Counted from the stretch's first letter, positions 35,433 to 44,870 are shown. The stretch: 64,000 bases of DNA from Clostridia bacterium (GCA_017399945.1 JAFQAQ010000024.1:20942-84941), one strand, 5' to 3'. Program-made: numbers and translations. The notes: generated by a model from the letters alone, not told the origin.

Positions 35433-36275
35433 ATGAAGAAGAATTGGCTTTATCAAAAAACTGTTATAATTAGTGGAGCAAGTGGTGGCATTGGCTTTTC
35501 CGTAGCCAAGATGCTTATTGAAAAGTTTGACTGCAAAATTATAGGAATTGCAAGGAACGAACAAAAAATTCTATCGGCTATACAAACCCTAAATGATAAA
35601 AAAGAAAATTTTTCTTACTACCTATTCGACGTGTCCAAGAAAGAAAATTGGGAAAATTTCGCAAAAAATCTAAAAGAAAATAATATAATACCTGACGTTT
35701 TAATTAATAATGCAGGATTTATGTTGCCCTTTGCAAAGTTTGAAAAATACACCGATCAAGAAATAGAGGAAATAATCAATACCAACTTAACTTCTTACAT
35801 CTATTCAACAAAAGCCTTACTCCCACTTTTAAAACAATCCTCCACCCCTGCTATATATAACGTTAGCAGTGCCGCAGGCCTATGCGCAGTTGTTGGTGAA
35901 AGTATGTATTGCGCAACCAAATTCGGCGTTCGTGGATTTACAGAATGTTTACAGCAAGAATATAAAAAACAAATTTTAATCGGTGGTATATACCCCGGAT
36001 TTATTCGCACGAATATTTTAGGCAGAATGGATATAAGCGATAAAAATAATAAGCTAATTTCAAAACTTATGATGCCCTTAAACAAGGCGACGAAAAAAAT
36101 TGTCAATACAATTAAACGAAAGAAAAAAAGACTAGTGATGGGTTTTGACGGTTGTTCAATGGGTTTGTTTTCAAGACTTATGCCAAAAATCACGCCAAGT
36201 ATTATTACAAGCGTACTTAAAGCTTCTAAATTAGCTATGTTTGAAGAAGTTTTTGAATACGATAACAAAAAATAA
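35433..36275 (+). CDS. short-chain dehydrogenase/reductase
   Basis: 280 residues. Classical SDR with cofactor-binding SGASGGIGF near the N-terminus, NNAG (residue ~94), and active site Ser-Tyr-x3-Lys in SSAAGL...YCATKFG. A C-terminal amphipathic segment may attach to the membrane. The start is the ATG at 35433, five to six bases after GGAG; an upstream TTG (35421) overlaps the ribosome site. A plausible promoter TTGCAT-17-TATATT is at 35354-35382. Substrate unknown. Monocistronic with terminator. Confidence 0.85.
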   Translation: MKKNWLYQKTVIISGASGGIGFSVAKMLIEKFDCKIIGIARNEQKILSAIQTLNDKKENFSYYLFDVSKKENWENFAKNLKENNIIPDVLINNAGFMLPFAKFEKYTDQEIEEIINTNLTSYIYSTKALLPLLKQSSTPAIYNVSSAAGLCAVVGESMYCATKFGVRGFTECLQQEYKKQILIGGIYPGFIRTNILGRMDISDKNNKLISKLMMPLNKATKKIVNTIKRKKKRLVMGFDGCSMGLFSRLMPKITPSIITSVLKASKLAMFEEVFEYDNKK

Positions 36276-36306
36276 AAAAAGGCTTTGCATTTTGCAAAGC
36301 CTTTAA
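36275..36306. terminator. bidirectional terminator between the SDR gene and PTS IIC
   Basis: Stem AAAGGCTTTGCA/TGCAAAGCCTTT, with A/T runs on both sides. Confidence 0.85.
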
Positions 36307-36308
36307 TA

Positions 36309-37463
36309 TTAGTCAGGTAATTTCATATCCCCAAACTTAATTAGATTTTTCTTTCGCATAAACTCGCTTATCACTAAATTCAGAATTGCAGGAAGAACGA
36401 TCATTAGTAAAACGATACCTATGACACCAAGAGCACCATCGGTATATTTAAAAGAGTCAAACACACCCACTAGTCCACTAGTTCCCATTCCACCGCCACT
36501 TTGTCCGCAATAAATCTTAAACACACAAGTTGATAACGGTCCACAAATCGCACTTGAAATAATCATTGGTAACATAATAATTGGTTTCTTCATTATATTT
36601 GGAATCTGCAACATACTAGTTCCGATTCCTTGTGAAATAAGTCCACCAAAACCATTTTCTCTATAACTAGCAACGGCAAACCCAACCATATGACACGCGC
36701 ATCCAACGACAGCAGCGCCACCAGCTAAAAGCATTGCGTTATACTCGCTTGATCCGGGTAAATATTTAGTTAATACCGGCGAAGCAACTGCCACCCATAT
36801 CGCCGCTGAGGAAGTCGGCATAGTCAATAATATTCCCATAATCACAGATACGATAATTCCCATAAAGAAGGGTGCGGCGTTAGTCGCTATCGCAATTAGT
36901 TCGCCAAGTTGATTAATAAGCCAAACGAAAGGATAGGAAACGTAAACACCTACAAAAGATAAAAGCATTGTACCAATAGGTATCAAAATAATATCTAGTT
37001 TAGTTTTACCAGCATATAGCTCAACTAATTCTACAACCAACATGGTAACGACGTACGCGCCGATTGGATTGCCAGGAAGTTTCTTTGCTAAAATTAATGC
37101 AAAAATAGTATCAAAACTTCCACCGCCGACAATAAGTTGATCAGCCCAAGCTCCAATAAAACCTGCTATACCCGCAGAAAAAACGAGTAATTTGTTCTTG
37201 CCAAGAGCGTGTGCAATGCCTACACCTATTCCCACCCCCATCAATACCTTTGCAATATTTGCAATAGCATTAAGAGTGTTACCTACGTAATTATCGCCAA
37301 TCCAACCTGCAATTTGTGCAAGTATTGTGCCGGCAATAAGTGTTACGAATAAGCCTTGCGCCATACCCGAAAAAGCAGTTATAAAAAACCTTTTGGGCAT
37401 GCTTTTAAGGTAGGATTTAAACTTACCTTTGTCTTGTGTTTTCGAATTAATTGTTTCGCTCAT
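36309..37463 (-). CDS. PTS IIC-like sugar transporter membrane subunit (PF13303 type)
   Basis: 384 residues, about nine to ten membrane helices starting at residue ~27. It resembles the stand-alone PTS_EIIC_2 type (N-terminal KRFFITAFSGMAQGLF, and MPTSSAAIWVA, GCACHMVGFA in the core). No IIA or IIB domain is fused or nearby, so the phosphorelay partner is unknown; such orphans may transport without phosphorylation. It overlaps the phosphoesterase gene by 4 bp, indicating coupled expression. GGAG before ATG. Confidence 0.8.
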   Translation of the reverse strand: MSETINSKTQDKGKFKSYLKSMPKRFFITAFSGMAQGLFVTLIAGTILAQIAGWIGDNYVGNTLNAIANIAKVLMGVGIGVGIAHALGKNKLLVFSAGIAGFIGAWADQLIVGGGSFDTIFALILAKKLPGNPIGAYVVTMLVVELVELYAGKTKLDIILIPIGTMLLSFVGVYVSYPFVWLINQLGELIAIATNAAPFFMGIIVSVIMGILLTMPTSSAAIWVAVASPVLTKYLPGSSEYNAMLLAGGAAVVGCACHMVGFAVASYRENGFGGLISQGIGTSMLQIPNIMKKPIIMLPMIISSAICGPLSTCVFKIYCGQSGGGMGTSGLVGVFDSFKYTDGALGVIGIVLLMIVLPAILNLVISEFMRKKNLIKFGDMKLPD

Positions 37464-38158
37464 AATAGTATCTCCGTTAATTTATTTTCTACTTGATCAC
37501 AAGAAGTCAAATAGTATTTAATTCCATTTTTTTCAACGAGTTTATCGTTTCTAACGTTTTTACCATGCAAATGACCATAAATTACGGCATCCACACGGTT
37601 TTCTTCAAATATTTTTGTAAATAAACTATCTTCTCTTTTAACGTTAAAAGGTGGAAAGTGCACTAAGGCGACTAATTTATCACCTTCTTGTTTTAACGAG
37701 TTAGCGTCCTTTAATGAAAGTTTAAGTCTCTCAGTTTCCCTTAGATAAATTTTCATATCCTGCTCTTTAAAATCAGAAGATCCGGGAACCGACCAACATC
37801 GAGAACCACAAATTACAATATTCTCTATTTTTATCGAATCGTTTTGAAGTGCGTAAAACCCTTCGGGTAAAACGTCCCTAACCTTAGTTATACCACTCCA
37901 CCAATAATCGTGGTTACCTTTTATAAGAACTTTTTTACCCTTTAACTCGGATAAGGATTGCAAATCTATAACAGCATCTTCTAAGTGCATTGCCCAACTA
38001 ATATCTCCACCTATTAAAACAACGTCGTCATCAGAAACTTTTTTTTCCCAATCCTCTTTAATTTTATCAATATAATCAACCCAATTACCACCAAACACGT
38101 CCATTGGCTTATCAACTGTGTTTGCAAGATGAAGGTCGCTTATCGCAAATATTTTCAT
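37460..38158 (-). CDS. metallophosphoesterase
   Basis: 232 residues, calcineurin-like fold with metal ligands: ISDLHL (Asp, His), IGGDISW (Asp), KGNHDYWW (Asn-His-Asp), VHFPPF and YGHLHG (His). Similar to YkuE/Ppe1-type phosphohydrolases. No Shine-Dalgarno; the -10 TATTAT ends six bases before the ATG at 38158 and a TTGCAT sits 17 bp upstream, so the mRNA is predicted to be leaderless. First of a pair with the PTS IIC gene. Substrate unknown. Confidence 0.88.
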   Translation of the reverse strand: MKIFAISDLHLANTVDKPMDVFGGNWVDYIDKIKEDWEKKVSDDDVVLIGGDISWAMHLEDAVIDLQSLSELKGKKVLIKGNHDYWWSGITKVRDVLPEGFYALQNDSIKIENIVICGSRCWSVPGSSDFKEQDMKIYLRETERLKLSLKDANSLKQEGDKLVALVHFPPFNVKREDSLFTKIFEENRVDAVIYGHLHGKNVRNDKLVEKNGIKYYLTSCDQVENKLTEILL

Positions 38159-38164
38159 AAGGAT

Positions 38165-38193
38165 ATAATATCATAACAAAAATTAAAATGCAA
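38165..38193 (-). promoter_or_regulatory. promoter giving a leaderless phosphoesterase mRNA
   Basis: TTGCAT (38193-38188), 17 bp, TATTAT (38170-38165); six bases remain before the ATG at 38158. Confidence 0.7.
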
Positions 38194-38210
38194 CAAAATA
38201 AAAGACATAT

Positions 38211-38235
38211 AAAAAACCACCCTTAAGGGTGGTTT
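38211..38235 (-). terminator. terminator after the spore-coat-like gene
   Basis: Stem AAACCACCCTT/AAGGGTGGTTT and U-run on the minus strand. Confidence 0.85.
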
Positions 38236-38251
38236 AATAAATTTTAAGGAT

Positions 38252-38884
38252 TTATTCAGGATACATTGGCAGTTCAAAAAAACCAGCGCAAACTTCCTGA
38301 GTGTACTCTTGACACGGCGGAATGGCTGCATAGCCGTATGAGGGTATCAATAATTCAACTTCCATAACAACCTTTAATAGTATTGAAACACAAGCATCGA
38401 TAGTAAACTGGTTGTCGGCAGTATAGCTACCAAGCGTTGACACAAGTGAAACTACTGCTTCAATATCATATGGCATAATAGACGCCGAAGGCACGTTAAG
38501 TATTACGTCTTTGGTAATAGTAACGCTAGAAGTAGCAGCACCTTCCACACCGTTTGCATCCGTATAAGCGACAGAAACTGGAATAGTAACGTCGGCACGT
38601 ACCCTTGCTGAATGCGGTCTTTCAGGTAACGGTTCAATCAAAAGATTACTTATAACTCCTTTGCTAACCATGCTTTTAGCACTTACAAAGGTCAACGGAT
38701 ATGTAGGATTAGCTGGCGTTAAGTTTGTTATGTTAAGAACGATATCGTTAAGTTGACTTTGTTGTATACATGCGTCAAACACCTTTTTTGCTTGAATACA
38801 AACCTTTTCACACAAGCCGTTTAAAGGATTTCCGCTAATAGCGCCTGGGCATCTATCAGATTGAAAATTACAAAAAAACGACAT
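38252..38884 (-). CDS. cysteine-flanked protein resembling clostridial spore-coat/SPOCS proteins
   Basis: 210 residues without membrane segment or signal peptide. Cysteines cluster at the two ends: FCNFQSDRCPG, LCEKVCIQAKKVFDAC at the start and CQEYTQEVC near the end. The middle is beta-strand-rich with small residues (RVRADVTIPVSVAYTD; GAATSSVTITKDVIL). Similar proteins are annotated in Clostridia as coat or SPOCS-type; this assignment is from pattern only. AGGAGG before the ATG at 38884. Not part of an evident operon. Confidence 0.5.
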   Translation of the reverse strand: MSFFCNFQSDRCPGAISGNPLNGLCEKVCIQAKKVFDACIQQSQLNDIVLNITNLTPANPTYPLTFVSAKSMVSKGVISNLLIEPLPERPHSARVRADVTIPVSVAYTDANGVEGAATSSVTITKDVILNVPSASIMPYDIEAVVSLVSTLGSYTADNQFTIDACVSILLKVVMEVELLIPSYGYAAIPPCQEYTQEVCAGFFELPMYPE

Positions 38885-38976
38885 TTTTATCCTCCTTTTA
38901 AGCTTTATGTTTTAATATATGCAAAAACGGAGTGATTATGTCACATATAATCGTCGTTAAATTTACGTACAAACAC

Positions 38977-39411
38977 CTACCTAATATACCGTTCAAGGTA
39001 AGACAAGTCTAGTTTCCAAGCATCAATCTCGTTTCTTCTTTGATGTTGGGTGTTTGCCATGCCTAAATCCTTTAAAAAATCAGTATAAGAACACGCATTA
39101 ACTTTCATATAATGCTTTTCGGCACGCTCCATATTCCCTACCAAAGAAGTCCTTCCAATATGAATAACCGAGTGACAATCATGACAAACGGCTATTATAT
39201 CTTCTAATTTTTGGACCTTATTCTTTTCGTCATAACTCCACTTTTCGTGTGCTTCAAGACGTTTTGCAGATCGGCCACAAATCATACAACGACCTTGAGC
39301 CCTATCATAAGCTTCTTTTCTTAAATAGTCCCACTGTTTTTTTGATAAAATAGATCTTAAATTGGAATACCAGCAAGAATCAGGTACTAGTTCAAATTGA
39401 AGTTTACGCAT
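38977..39411 (-). CDS. HNH-like endonuclease (144 aa)
   Basis: Single-domain HNH-type protein: CMICGRSAKRLEAHEKW (zinc Cys pair and His-Glu) and CHDCHSVIHIG (second Cys pair, His). Both zinc knuckles and the putative catalytic His are present. Overlaps yhaN by 8 bp, so it is co-translated with the YhaN-YhaO pair. Function unknown: possibly phage-derived or part of a nuclease complex. Confidence 0.8.
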   Translation of the reverse strand: MRKLQFELVPDSCWYSNLRSILSKKQWDYLRKEAYDRAQGRCMICGRSAKRLEAHEKWSYDEKNKVQKLEDIIAVCHDCHSVIHIGRTSLVGNMERAEKHYMKVNACSYTDFLKDLGMANTQHQRRNEIDAWKLDLSYLERYIR

Positions 39412-41386
39412 CTATCACCCTAGAACTATGACATGTAAAGTATATAATTTGATATTGCCGCGATAAACTATTAGTTAACTTTTTAGCAAGTTCCATTTTT
39501 TCTTTATCTAAATTACTAAACGGGTCGTCCAGCACGATAAAGGGTTTTTCCTTGCCGAAAAGAACTTCTATCATGGCAAAACGTTTACATATCTCGTATA
39601 GATTTTGATATCCCTTACTATAATATTCGGTATCAGCCGAAAAACCGCCCTCGTTTACACTTACCTTAAAATTGACGTCTATGTCTGCCGAGGCGTTTTC
39701 ATCAACCAATAAAGAAAGATATTTATTATAAGCATCTTTTAACGGTTTTTTGTATCTTGTTTTCAAATTATCATCTGCCATCTTTAAGAATTCTTGAGTT
39801 TGTTTTAATATTTTATAATTCTCGTTATATTCGTTTAGTTGACTTTCCAAATCCCCCCTTTCACTTTCTAAAAAGCTCAAATTATTAGATTCAGCTTCCA
39901 GTCCTTTAATCCTTGACCACAAATTAGAACGCTCCTTAAATAAATCTTCTAGTTCGTTTTTCTTTTCATTTATTTGCCTTTTCAGTAATTCCAAGTCAAT
40001 ATTAGGTAATAAAAAAACCTTTTCGTCAGCGGGAAATTCTTTTATCTTATCTAACAAAAAACTCTTTCTTTCATTAAAAGATTTTATTGAATTTAGTGCG
40101 TTTTCAATCTCAACGATAGCATTTTCGTAATCTAAATCTGATAAATTAAAAGAAGTTACGAAAGCATTTAAACTCTGTGAATACGTAGATATAATACCAT
40201 CAATCTCGACAAGTTGTTTTTTCTTATCATCGATAAACTTATAACTATCTTTATTCTTCTTAGCAAAAACCGTTAATGGTAAAATTATCGCACATACTAA
40301 AACAGCGACAAGCATAGGTATCCCAACAACAGGCAAACTAAATGATAACAATCCAAAAGCAACTGCCATAACGCACGCTACTATTACAAACGATATTAAA
40401 CCCTTTTTCTTGTTGTTCTTATTATTTGTGCTATAAGTTGAATATTTATCAACGTCTTCTAGCAATATTTGTTTTTTTGTTTTGCAATCCTTAAACTCTT
40501 TTAGACATTCCTTAAACGTAGCTAACTGTTCAATAGAGACGTTTTTATAATTGAGTTTTTTCAAATTTTGATCGATCTGCTTATCTAAGGAATCAAGTTC
40601 GTCGGCCAACTCTTTTCGTTGGCGTTGTTTCATAATCTCCGCCTCTTGCTTTAACGCATCGTCGTAACTTTGCTCCAAGTCCTTAATTTCAGAATTTAAA
40701 TGGTTAATTCTTTCGGTTAGTTTTTTTTCATTGTTATTTAGAGAAACTAAAATATCCTCTGACGATTTAGCACTTAAAATTGCTTGATCCACCTCGTTAA
40801 TTTTCCTTTTTGTATCAGAAATCAAACCACGATCACCCGTCTTTTTATATTCTTTTAGTTTATCACTAACTCTTTCTAAAGATTTTTCAAAATCAAAAGG
40901 GTTCTCTTGTTGATACTCTGAATTATATCTAGCCGTTAAACTTGAATTCCCAGTAGTTTCAAAATCGTTTTGAGATAAGAATAAGGTAGATAAAAACCCC
41001 TCTTCATCAACCTTAAAAACACTATTTCCAATAGGTTTATCATAGTTATAAGTTTTACCTGTTTCTAGATCCGTTAAAAGATTTGTATCATCAGACGATT
41101 TATTACCAAAAAATCTTTCGATTTTATAATTCTTACCATCTTTTTCAAATATTAAATAACCACCAAATTTTTCAGTCGAAAGCCACGGTCTATACTTTAA
41201 TCTTTCGTTAGTTGAAAGAATTTTTCTTTTATCGTTAAGCCCGTAAAACATAGCCTTCAAAAAATACGTTAAAGTTGTTTTGCCATATCCGTTTTCATGT
41301 TGAATAACGTTTAACCCTTGATTGAATTTATAAGAATAATTTCTTAGTTTACCAAAGGAATTTATATAACATTCTATCAGTCTCAT
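39404..41386 (-). CDS. yhaN: YhaN-like SMC/AAA ATPase
   Basis: 660 residues. N-terminal P-loop is HENGYGKTTLTYFLKA, and Walker B/signature at the C-terminus is FIVLDDPFSNLDKEK. The middle is coiled coil (about 165-300 and 385-540), interrupted by two membrane segments (about 330-375). This RecN/SbcC-like layout with internal membrane helices is typical of YhaN. It overlaps the YhaO gene by 4 bp; the two form an SbcCD-like pair probably involved in DNA ends or envelope-associated nuclease function. Confidence 0.85.
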   Translation of the reverse strand: MRLIECYINSFGKLRNYSYKFNQGLNVIQHENGYGKTTLTYFLKAMFYGLNDKRKILSTNERLKYRPWLSTEKFGGYLIFEKDGKNYKIERFFGNKSSDDTNLLTDLETGKTYNYDKPIGNSVFKVDEEGFLSTLFLSQNDFETTGNSSLTARYNSEYQQENPFDFEKSLERVSDKLKEYKKTGDRGLISDTKRKINEVDQAILSAKSSEDILVSLNNNEKKLTERINHLNSEIKDLEQSYDDALKQEAEIMKQRQRKELADELDSLDKQIDQNLKKLNYKNVSIEQLATFKECLKEFKDCKTKKQILLEDVDKYSTYSTNNKNNKKKGLISFVIVACVMAVAFGLLSFSLPVVGIPMLVAVLVCAIILPLTVFAKKNKDSYKFIDDKKKQLVEIDGIISTYSQSLNAFVTSFNLSDLDYENAIVEIENALNSIKSFNERKSFLLDKIKEFPADEKVFLLPNIDLELLKRQINEKKNELEDLFKERSNLWSRIKGLEAESNNLSFLESERGDLESQLNEYNENYKILKQTQEFLKMADDNLKTRYKKPLKDAYNKYLSLLVDENASADIDVNFKVSVNEGGFSADTEYYSKGYQNLYEICKRFAMIEVLFGKEKPFIVLDDPFSNLDKEKMELAKKLTNSLSRQYQIIYFTCHSSRVIDA

Positions 41387-42459
41387 ATAATTTCCTCCCC
41401 GTTAAGCGCATTAAGGCCACAAGTTATAACTTTCTTTTTATATTCGTCTGAAAGATCACTATTCCAAACCAATGAAATAAACTCTCCCCTTACGGTTTTA
41501 TCGTTTAGATAATCATTCTCGGTAATAGATAAAGTGGTTTTATCCTCTACTTTAACGTAAAAGAAATTTTGACTTAATTTTAAAGACAATTGATTGACGT
41601 CAAGATAAAAATCAGTTCCACATTCACCAACAAGTTCTACTTTTATCATGGAATCTTTTGAATATTTAGAGGTAACGTCCCTAACGATTTCCGAAAGAGC
41701 AATCGCCCAAGAGTCGAAGGGCGTTAAATCATATTCAACCACGTGAACAGTACGGGCACAAAACTTTATAAAAGAATAAGGAACTAGTTTATTTTCAGTA
41801 TCTATTAAAACAAAGCCTTTTTCCCCTTCCTCATCAAACCCCCTTCCTTCAAGACATCCACTATAGGCGTATTGGCCATAGAGGTCTATTTTACCTTCAA
41901 TAAAGGAGTGATAGTGCCCTAATGCAAGATAGTTGATGTTTCTGTCTTTAAGTCTAGGTAAACTTATCACGTCGTTTTTAGGAGTTCCTTTATAATCAAC
42001 GATTTGACCGTGAAGAGTTAATATATTAAAGTTATTCTTCTCAAAGGAAATACTTTCGTAATCAGAAATTGTAAGTACGTTTTGATACGATATACCACCA
42101 ATAGACACACCGTCATAATTAAAACAAGTAAACTCACTACCAAAAACCTTAAAATTTTTAGAGAAATATGAATAATCAATATTAGCGCCACCATCGTGAT
42201 TACCACTAAGATACAAAAAATCGATATCGGGATAGTTAGCTATAGTAACAACCACCCTTTCTAACACTTTTTTAGAAACTTTTTCTCCATCAAAAAGGTC
42301 ACCCGCTATTATAATAGCAGAGACAAAATTTTGTTTAGCGTAATCACAAAGACGCTCAAAAGAGCGCAAAACCTCTTCCTTCCTTAAAGTTGATTTTGCC
42401 TTGTCCTTTATATCAATTTTTGAATCAAGATGCAAATCTGCACAATGTATAATTTTCAT
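41383..42459 (-). CDS. yhaO: YhaO-like SbcD-type DNA exonuclease
   Basis: 358 residues, metallophosphoesterase: CADLHLDS, IIAGDLFDGE, YLSGNHDG, LTLHGQIVD and LGHYHSF provide the metal ligands. Homologous to SbcD/Mre11; the C-terminal part likely docks to YhaN. GGAG before the ATG, with TATAAT upstream, so the YhaO-YhaN-HNH operon begins here. Confidence 0.88.
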   Translation of the reverse strand: MKIIHCADLHLDSKIDIKDKAKSTLRKEEVLRSFERLCDYAKQNFVSAIIIAGDLFDGEKVSKKVLERVVVTIANYPDIDFLYLSGNHDGGANIDYSYFSKNFKVFGSEFTCFNYDGVSIGGISYQNVLTISDYESISFEKNNFNILTLHGQIVDYKGTPKNDVISLPRLKDRNINYLALGHYHSFIEGKIDLYGQYAYSGCLEGRGFDEEGEKGFVLIDTENKLVPYSFIKFCARTVHVVEYDLTPFDSWAIALSEIVRDVTSKYSKDSMIKVELVGECGTDFYLDVNQLSLKLSQNFFYVKVEDKTTLSITENDYLNDKTVRGEFISLVWNSDLSDEYKKKVITCGLNALNGEEII

Positions 42460-42508
42460 ATTATCTCCTTTTGTTTATTATACAACAAAAATTGCGCCAA
42501 GAAAAGAG

Positions 42509-42536
42509 AAAACCGAACAAAAATTCGTTCGGTTTT
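42509..42536 (-). terminator. terminator after the CrtO-like gene
   Basis: Stem AAAACCGAAC/GTTCGGTTTT, loop of eight, T-rich flank; symmetric. Confidence 0.75.
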
Positions 42537-42543
42537 AATAATT

Positions 42544-43116
42544 TTAAATATTCTTTCTATTGCAATATCGATATAAAGTATGTAGTTTGGGCAAATTATA
42601 TCTTAAAACAAAAATCGATAAGAAATTATAAAAAACGTTTACAAGAGCAACAGGCATAGCAATGCACAAAACATATTTTTTTGGAGATAATAATAAAATT
42701 CCAAAACCAAAAACTATACCACAAAAATGAACGGCAATTCCGTAGTTGCTTTCGATAATGAATCTTTTTACATACTCGGAATCAAATGGAGATATCAGTT
42801 TGCTTTTACTAAAAGAAGTAAACTGTCCTCCAAGTTCTAACAAATTGTCTTTCCAGCCTCTTATGCCCAAACCTTCGTAAAAATCAATCTCTTTTTTTGA
42901 TGGTAAAAACTGTTTTTTATCAATACTAAAAATTTTTTCGGGCAATAGTTTTCTAACGATAAACGCAAGCAACCCGTCAATTAAAATCACTAAAAATGTA
43001 AAAATTATAGTTATCACAAATTTATTTAAAAAGGTGTTAAAAGAGTGTGAATATGCAAAATAATAGTTGCACGTAGAGATAATCAATATAAATACAAAAA
43101 TCGATAAAACGTACAT
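42544..43116 (-). CDS. CrtO-like membrane acyltransferase (190 aa)
   Basis: Resembles the glycosyl-4,4'-diaponeurosporenoate acyltransferase family: four membrane segments, FYEGLGIRGWKDNLLELGG in the first loop (CrtO: WFYVRKWKHKILDGH), a KRFIIESNYGIAVH segment and the ending RYNLPKLHTLYR (CrtO: RYNRPRLTQLLR). The remaining pigment genes are absent, so it may acylate another glycolipid. It begins next to the plsC gene with no gap; the three genes CrtO-like, PlsC-like and GT8 form a probable glycolipid unit. Confidence 0.6.
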   Translation of the reverse strand: MYVLSIFVFILIISTCNYYFAYSHSFNTFLNKFVITIIFTFLVILIDGLLAFIVRKLLPEKIFSIDKKQFLPSKKEIDFYEGLGIRGWKDNLLELGGQFTSFSKSKLISPFDSEYVKRFIIESNYGIAVHFCGIVFGFGILLLSPKKYVLCIAMPVALVNVFYNFLSIFVLRYNLPKLHTLYRYCNRKNI

Positions 43117-43941
43117 TTATTCCTCATAGGTTAATTCTTTCTTATAAAATTCTTCGTATGCTTGTTTCCAAAGACTGTAATTTTTTTCTTTTATAACGTT
43201 TACGTTTTCTGACAATGAAAGCTTTTCATCAGCATAAAGAGGTGGGAAAAATCTAATAGTAAATTTTTGAATATTAAACCCGTCTTTTCCAATTTTATCC
43301 GTGTCTTCCATCGTTATAAAACAAGGAACAATTGGAACGTTGTTTCTTATAGCAATCTTATACGCACCGTCTTTTAATGGTCGTGGTTTTTTATAGTTAT
43401 ACCACATAGCCTGCTCTGGATAAATTAAAATTTTTTCTCCTTTCTCTAATAGTTTGCTAGTTGATTTTAAGAACTTTTTCATAGTTTGTGTATTAGAAGA
43501 TAGAGGTAGCGTATTACAATGTCTAAAAAAAGCACCAAAAGTACCTTTAAAACTTGTATAATTCCCTTCTTTAATTACTTTATAAAGTCTCCACTTTTTT
43601 CCATACAGTTTTCTTAAACTTCGAAAAACTGCGTAGTTATCTAAAGGACTAAAATGGTTGCAAGTAATGATACAACCACCGTTAATATTTTCAAAATTCT
43701 CTAAACCAAAAACGTCTTTTATGACAAAATCTCCTTTTTTAATAAGATTTTCATAATAATTAAGCGCAAGCCAATTAAAAAATTTAGTTTTTATTTTTGT
43801 AGATAGTTTTTCGTTTAGATAATCAATTTTATTAGGAAGCAAAGGTTTTGCCGGCAAATCGTCCAAAACGTCTTTATCCCAAAGTCTATTTTTTTCAAAT
43901 TCTTTAATTCTGTTTTCAATTAAAGTCTTATAATCATTCAT
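43117..43941 (-). CDS. 1-acyl-sn-glycerol-3-phosphate acyltransferase (PlsC-like)
   Basis: 274 residues. The HX4D catalytic motif is in TCNHFSPLDNYAV, and the second block is LIYPEQAMWYN, with an upstream KIGKDGF region. An N-terminal extension of ~80 residues precedes. Membrane-linked acyltransferase; could acylate lysophosphatidate or a glycolipid. Between GT8 and CrtO-like. Confidence 0.85.
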   Translation of the reverse strand: MNDYKTLIENRIKEFEKNRLWDKDVLDDLPAKPLLPNKIDYLNEKLSTKIKTKFFNWLALNYYENLIKKGDFVIKDVFGLENFENINGGCIITCNHFSPLDNYAVFRSLRKLYGKKWRLYKVIKEGNYTSFKGTFGAFFRHCNTLPLSSNTQTMKKFLKSTSKLLEKGEKILIYPEQAMWYNYKKPRPLKDGAYKIAIRNNVPIVPCFITMEDTDKIGKDGFNIQKFTIRFFPPLYADEKLSLSENVNVIKEKNYSLWKQAYEEFYKKELTYEE

Positions 43942-43949
43942 AAAAACAC

Positions 43950-44870
43950 CTAAACAATTTCTAATTTACCATTTTGAAGATACTTCTTTGCGAGTTGTAA
44001 TAGATTCCAGCCTTTTTGCATTTCTCTTGCCCTATCTTCATCGGTAAAAGATTCTTTCTCAAACATAATCTCCAAATATAATGGTGATATCCTTGCATAT
44101 TTCCAATAAATATCCGAATACATAACGTCATTATATCGCCAAGGTTTATAAGACATTTTATAATGTACCATCTTAACGTTCTTATCGTCAAAATTAGCGT
44201 TAGGAATAGGGTTTTTGTTCCATCCTAAATCAAGGTAAGTTACTTTATCTTTACAAATTAAATTTAAATAATCTTGATCGGGAGCAACTTCTAGCTTAAA
44301 CTTATTCATTAAATCAATAAACTTTTTCTCCACGTTGAATTTATTGAATTGTTCGCAATTTATCAATAACAAACCAGAGTTAAAATACTTGTTCCTATCC
44401 ACACCCAAAAAACCCTCAACGTATTCATAGAATTCTTTAACTGCTGGAACAACCTCGTCATTAACTACTCCAAAGATTGTATCACCTAAATCATTTTCAA
44501 ATATATTAGCAACGTCAACATCAAAAACAACGTCACAATCTACGTATAGAATTTTTTGATAATCAGGAAATAATGAAGGTATAAAAATTCTATAATAAAT
44601 AGCTTGCGTATAATAATCTCTTAAATGTATTTTATCACTACTAATATTTTTCATACGATCTTCTACGCAAACAAATTCAATTAAAAAATTTCTATCACTT
44701 AAAGATTTTAATTTTTGTTTAGTATCGAGAGATAAGTCCGTGTTTAGTATATAAATTTTATAAGAATTATCAGGCTTTCTGTTCTTATATATGGAAGTAA
44801 TCGCAACTCCTAGATATTTTGCATAATTTTCATCACAAGAAAAAACTATAGGATAAATTTTTTGTTTCAT
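43950..44870 (-). CDS. family 8 glycosyltransferase
   Basis: 306 residues. The N-terminal VFSCDENYAKYLGVAITSI and DxD motif LYVDCDVVFD (metal and sugar nucleotide) are typical of GT8; the C-terminal HYKMSYKPW is the family HxxGxxKPW-like site. The start is the ATG at 44870 preceded by AGGAGG; the open frame extends upstream but is not translated. The gene has a promoter at 44899-44927 and begins a GT8-PlsC-CrtO-like operon. Sugar donor unknown. Confidence 0.85.
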   Translation of the reverse strand: MKQKIYPIVFSCDENYAKYLGVAITSIYKNRKPDNSYKIYILNTDLSLDTKQKLKSLSDRNFLIEFVCVEDRMKNISSDKIHLRDYYTQAIYYRIFIPSLFPDYQKILYVDCDVVFDVDVANIFENDLGDTIFGVVNDEVVPAVKEFYEYVEGFLGVDRNKYFNSGLLLINCEQFNKFNVEKKFIDLMNKFKLEVAPDQDYLNLICKDKVTYLDLGWNKNPIPNANFDDKNVKMVHYKMSYKPWRYNDVMYSDIYWKYARISPLYLEIMFEKESFTDEDRAREMQKGWNLLQLAKKYLQNGKLEIV

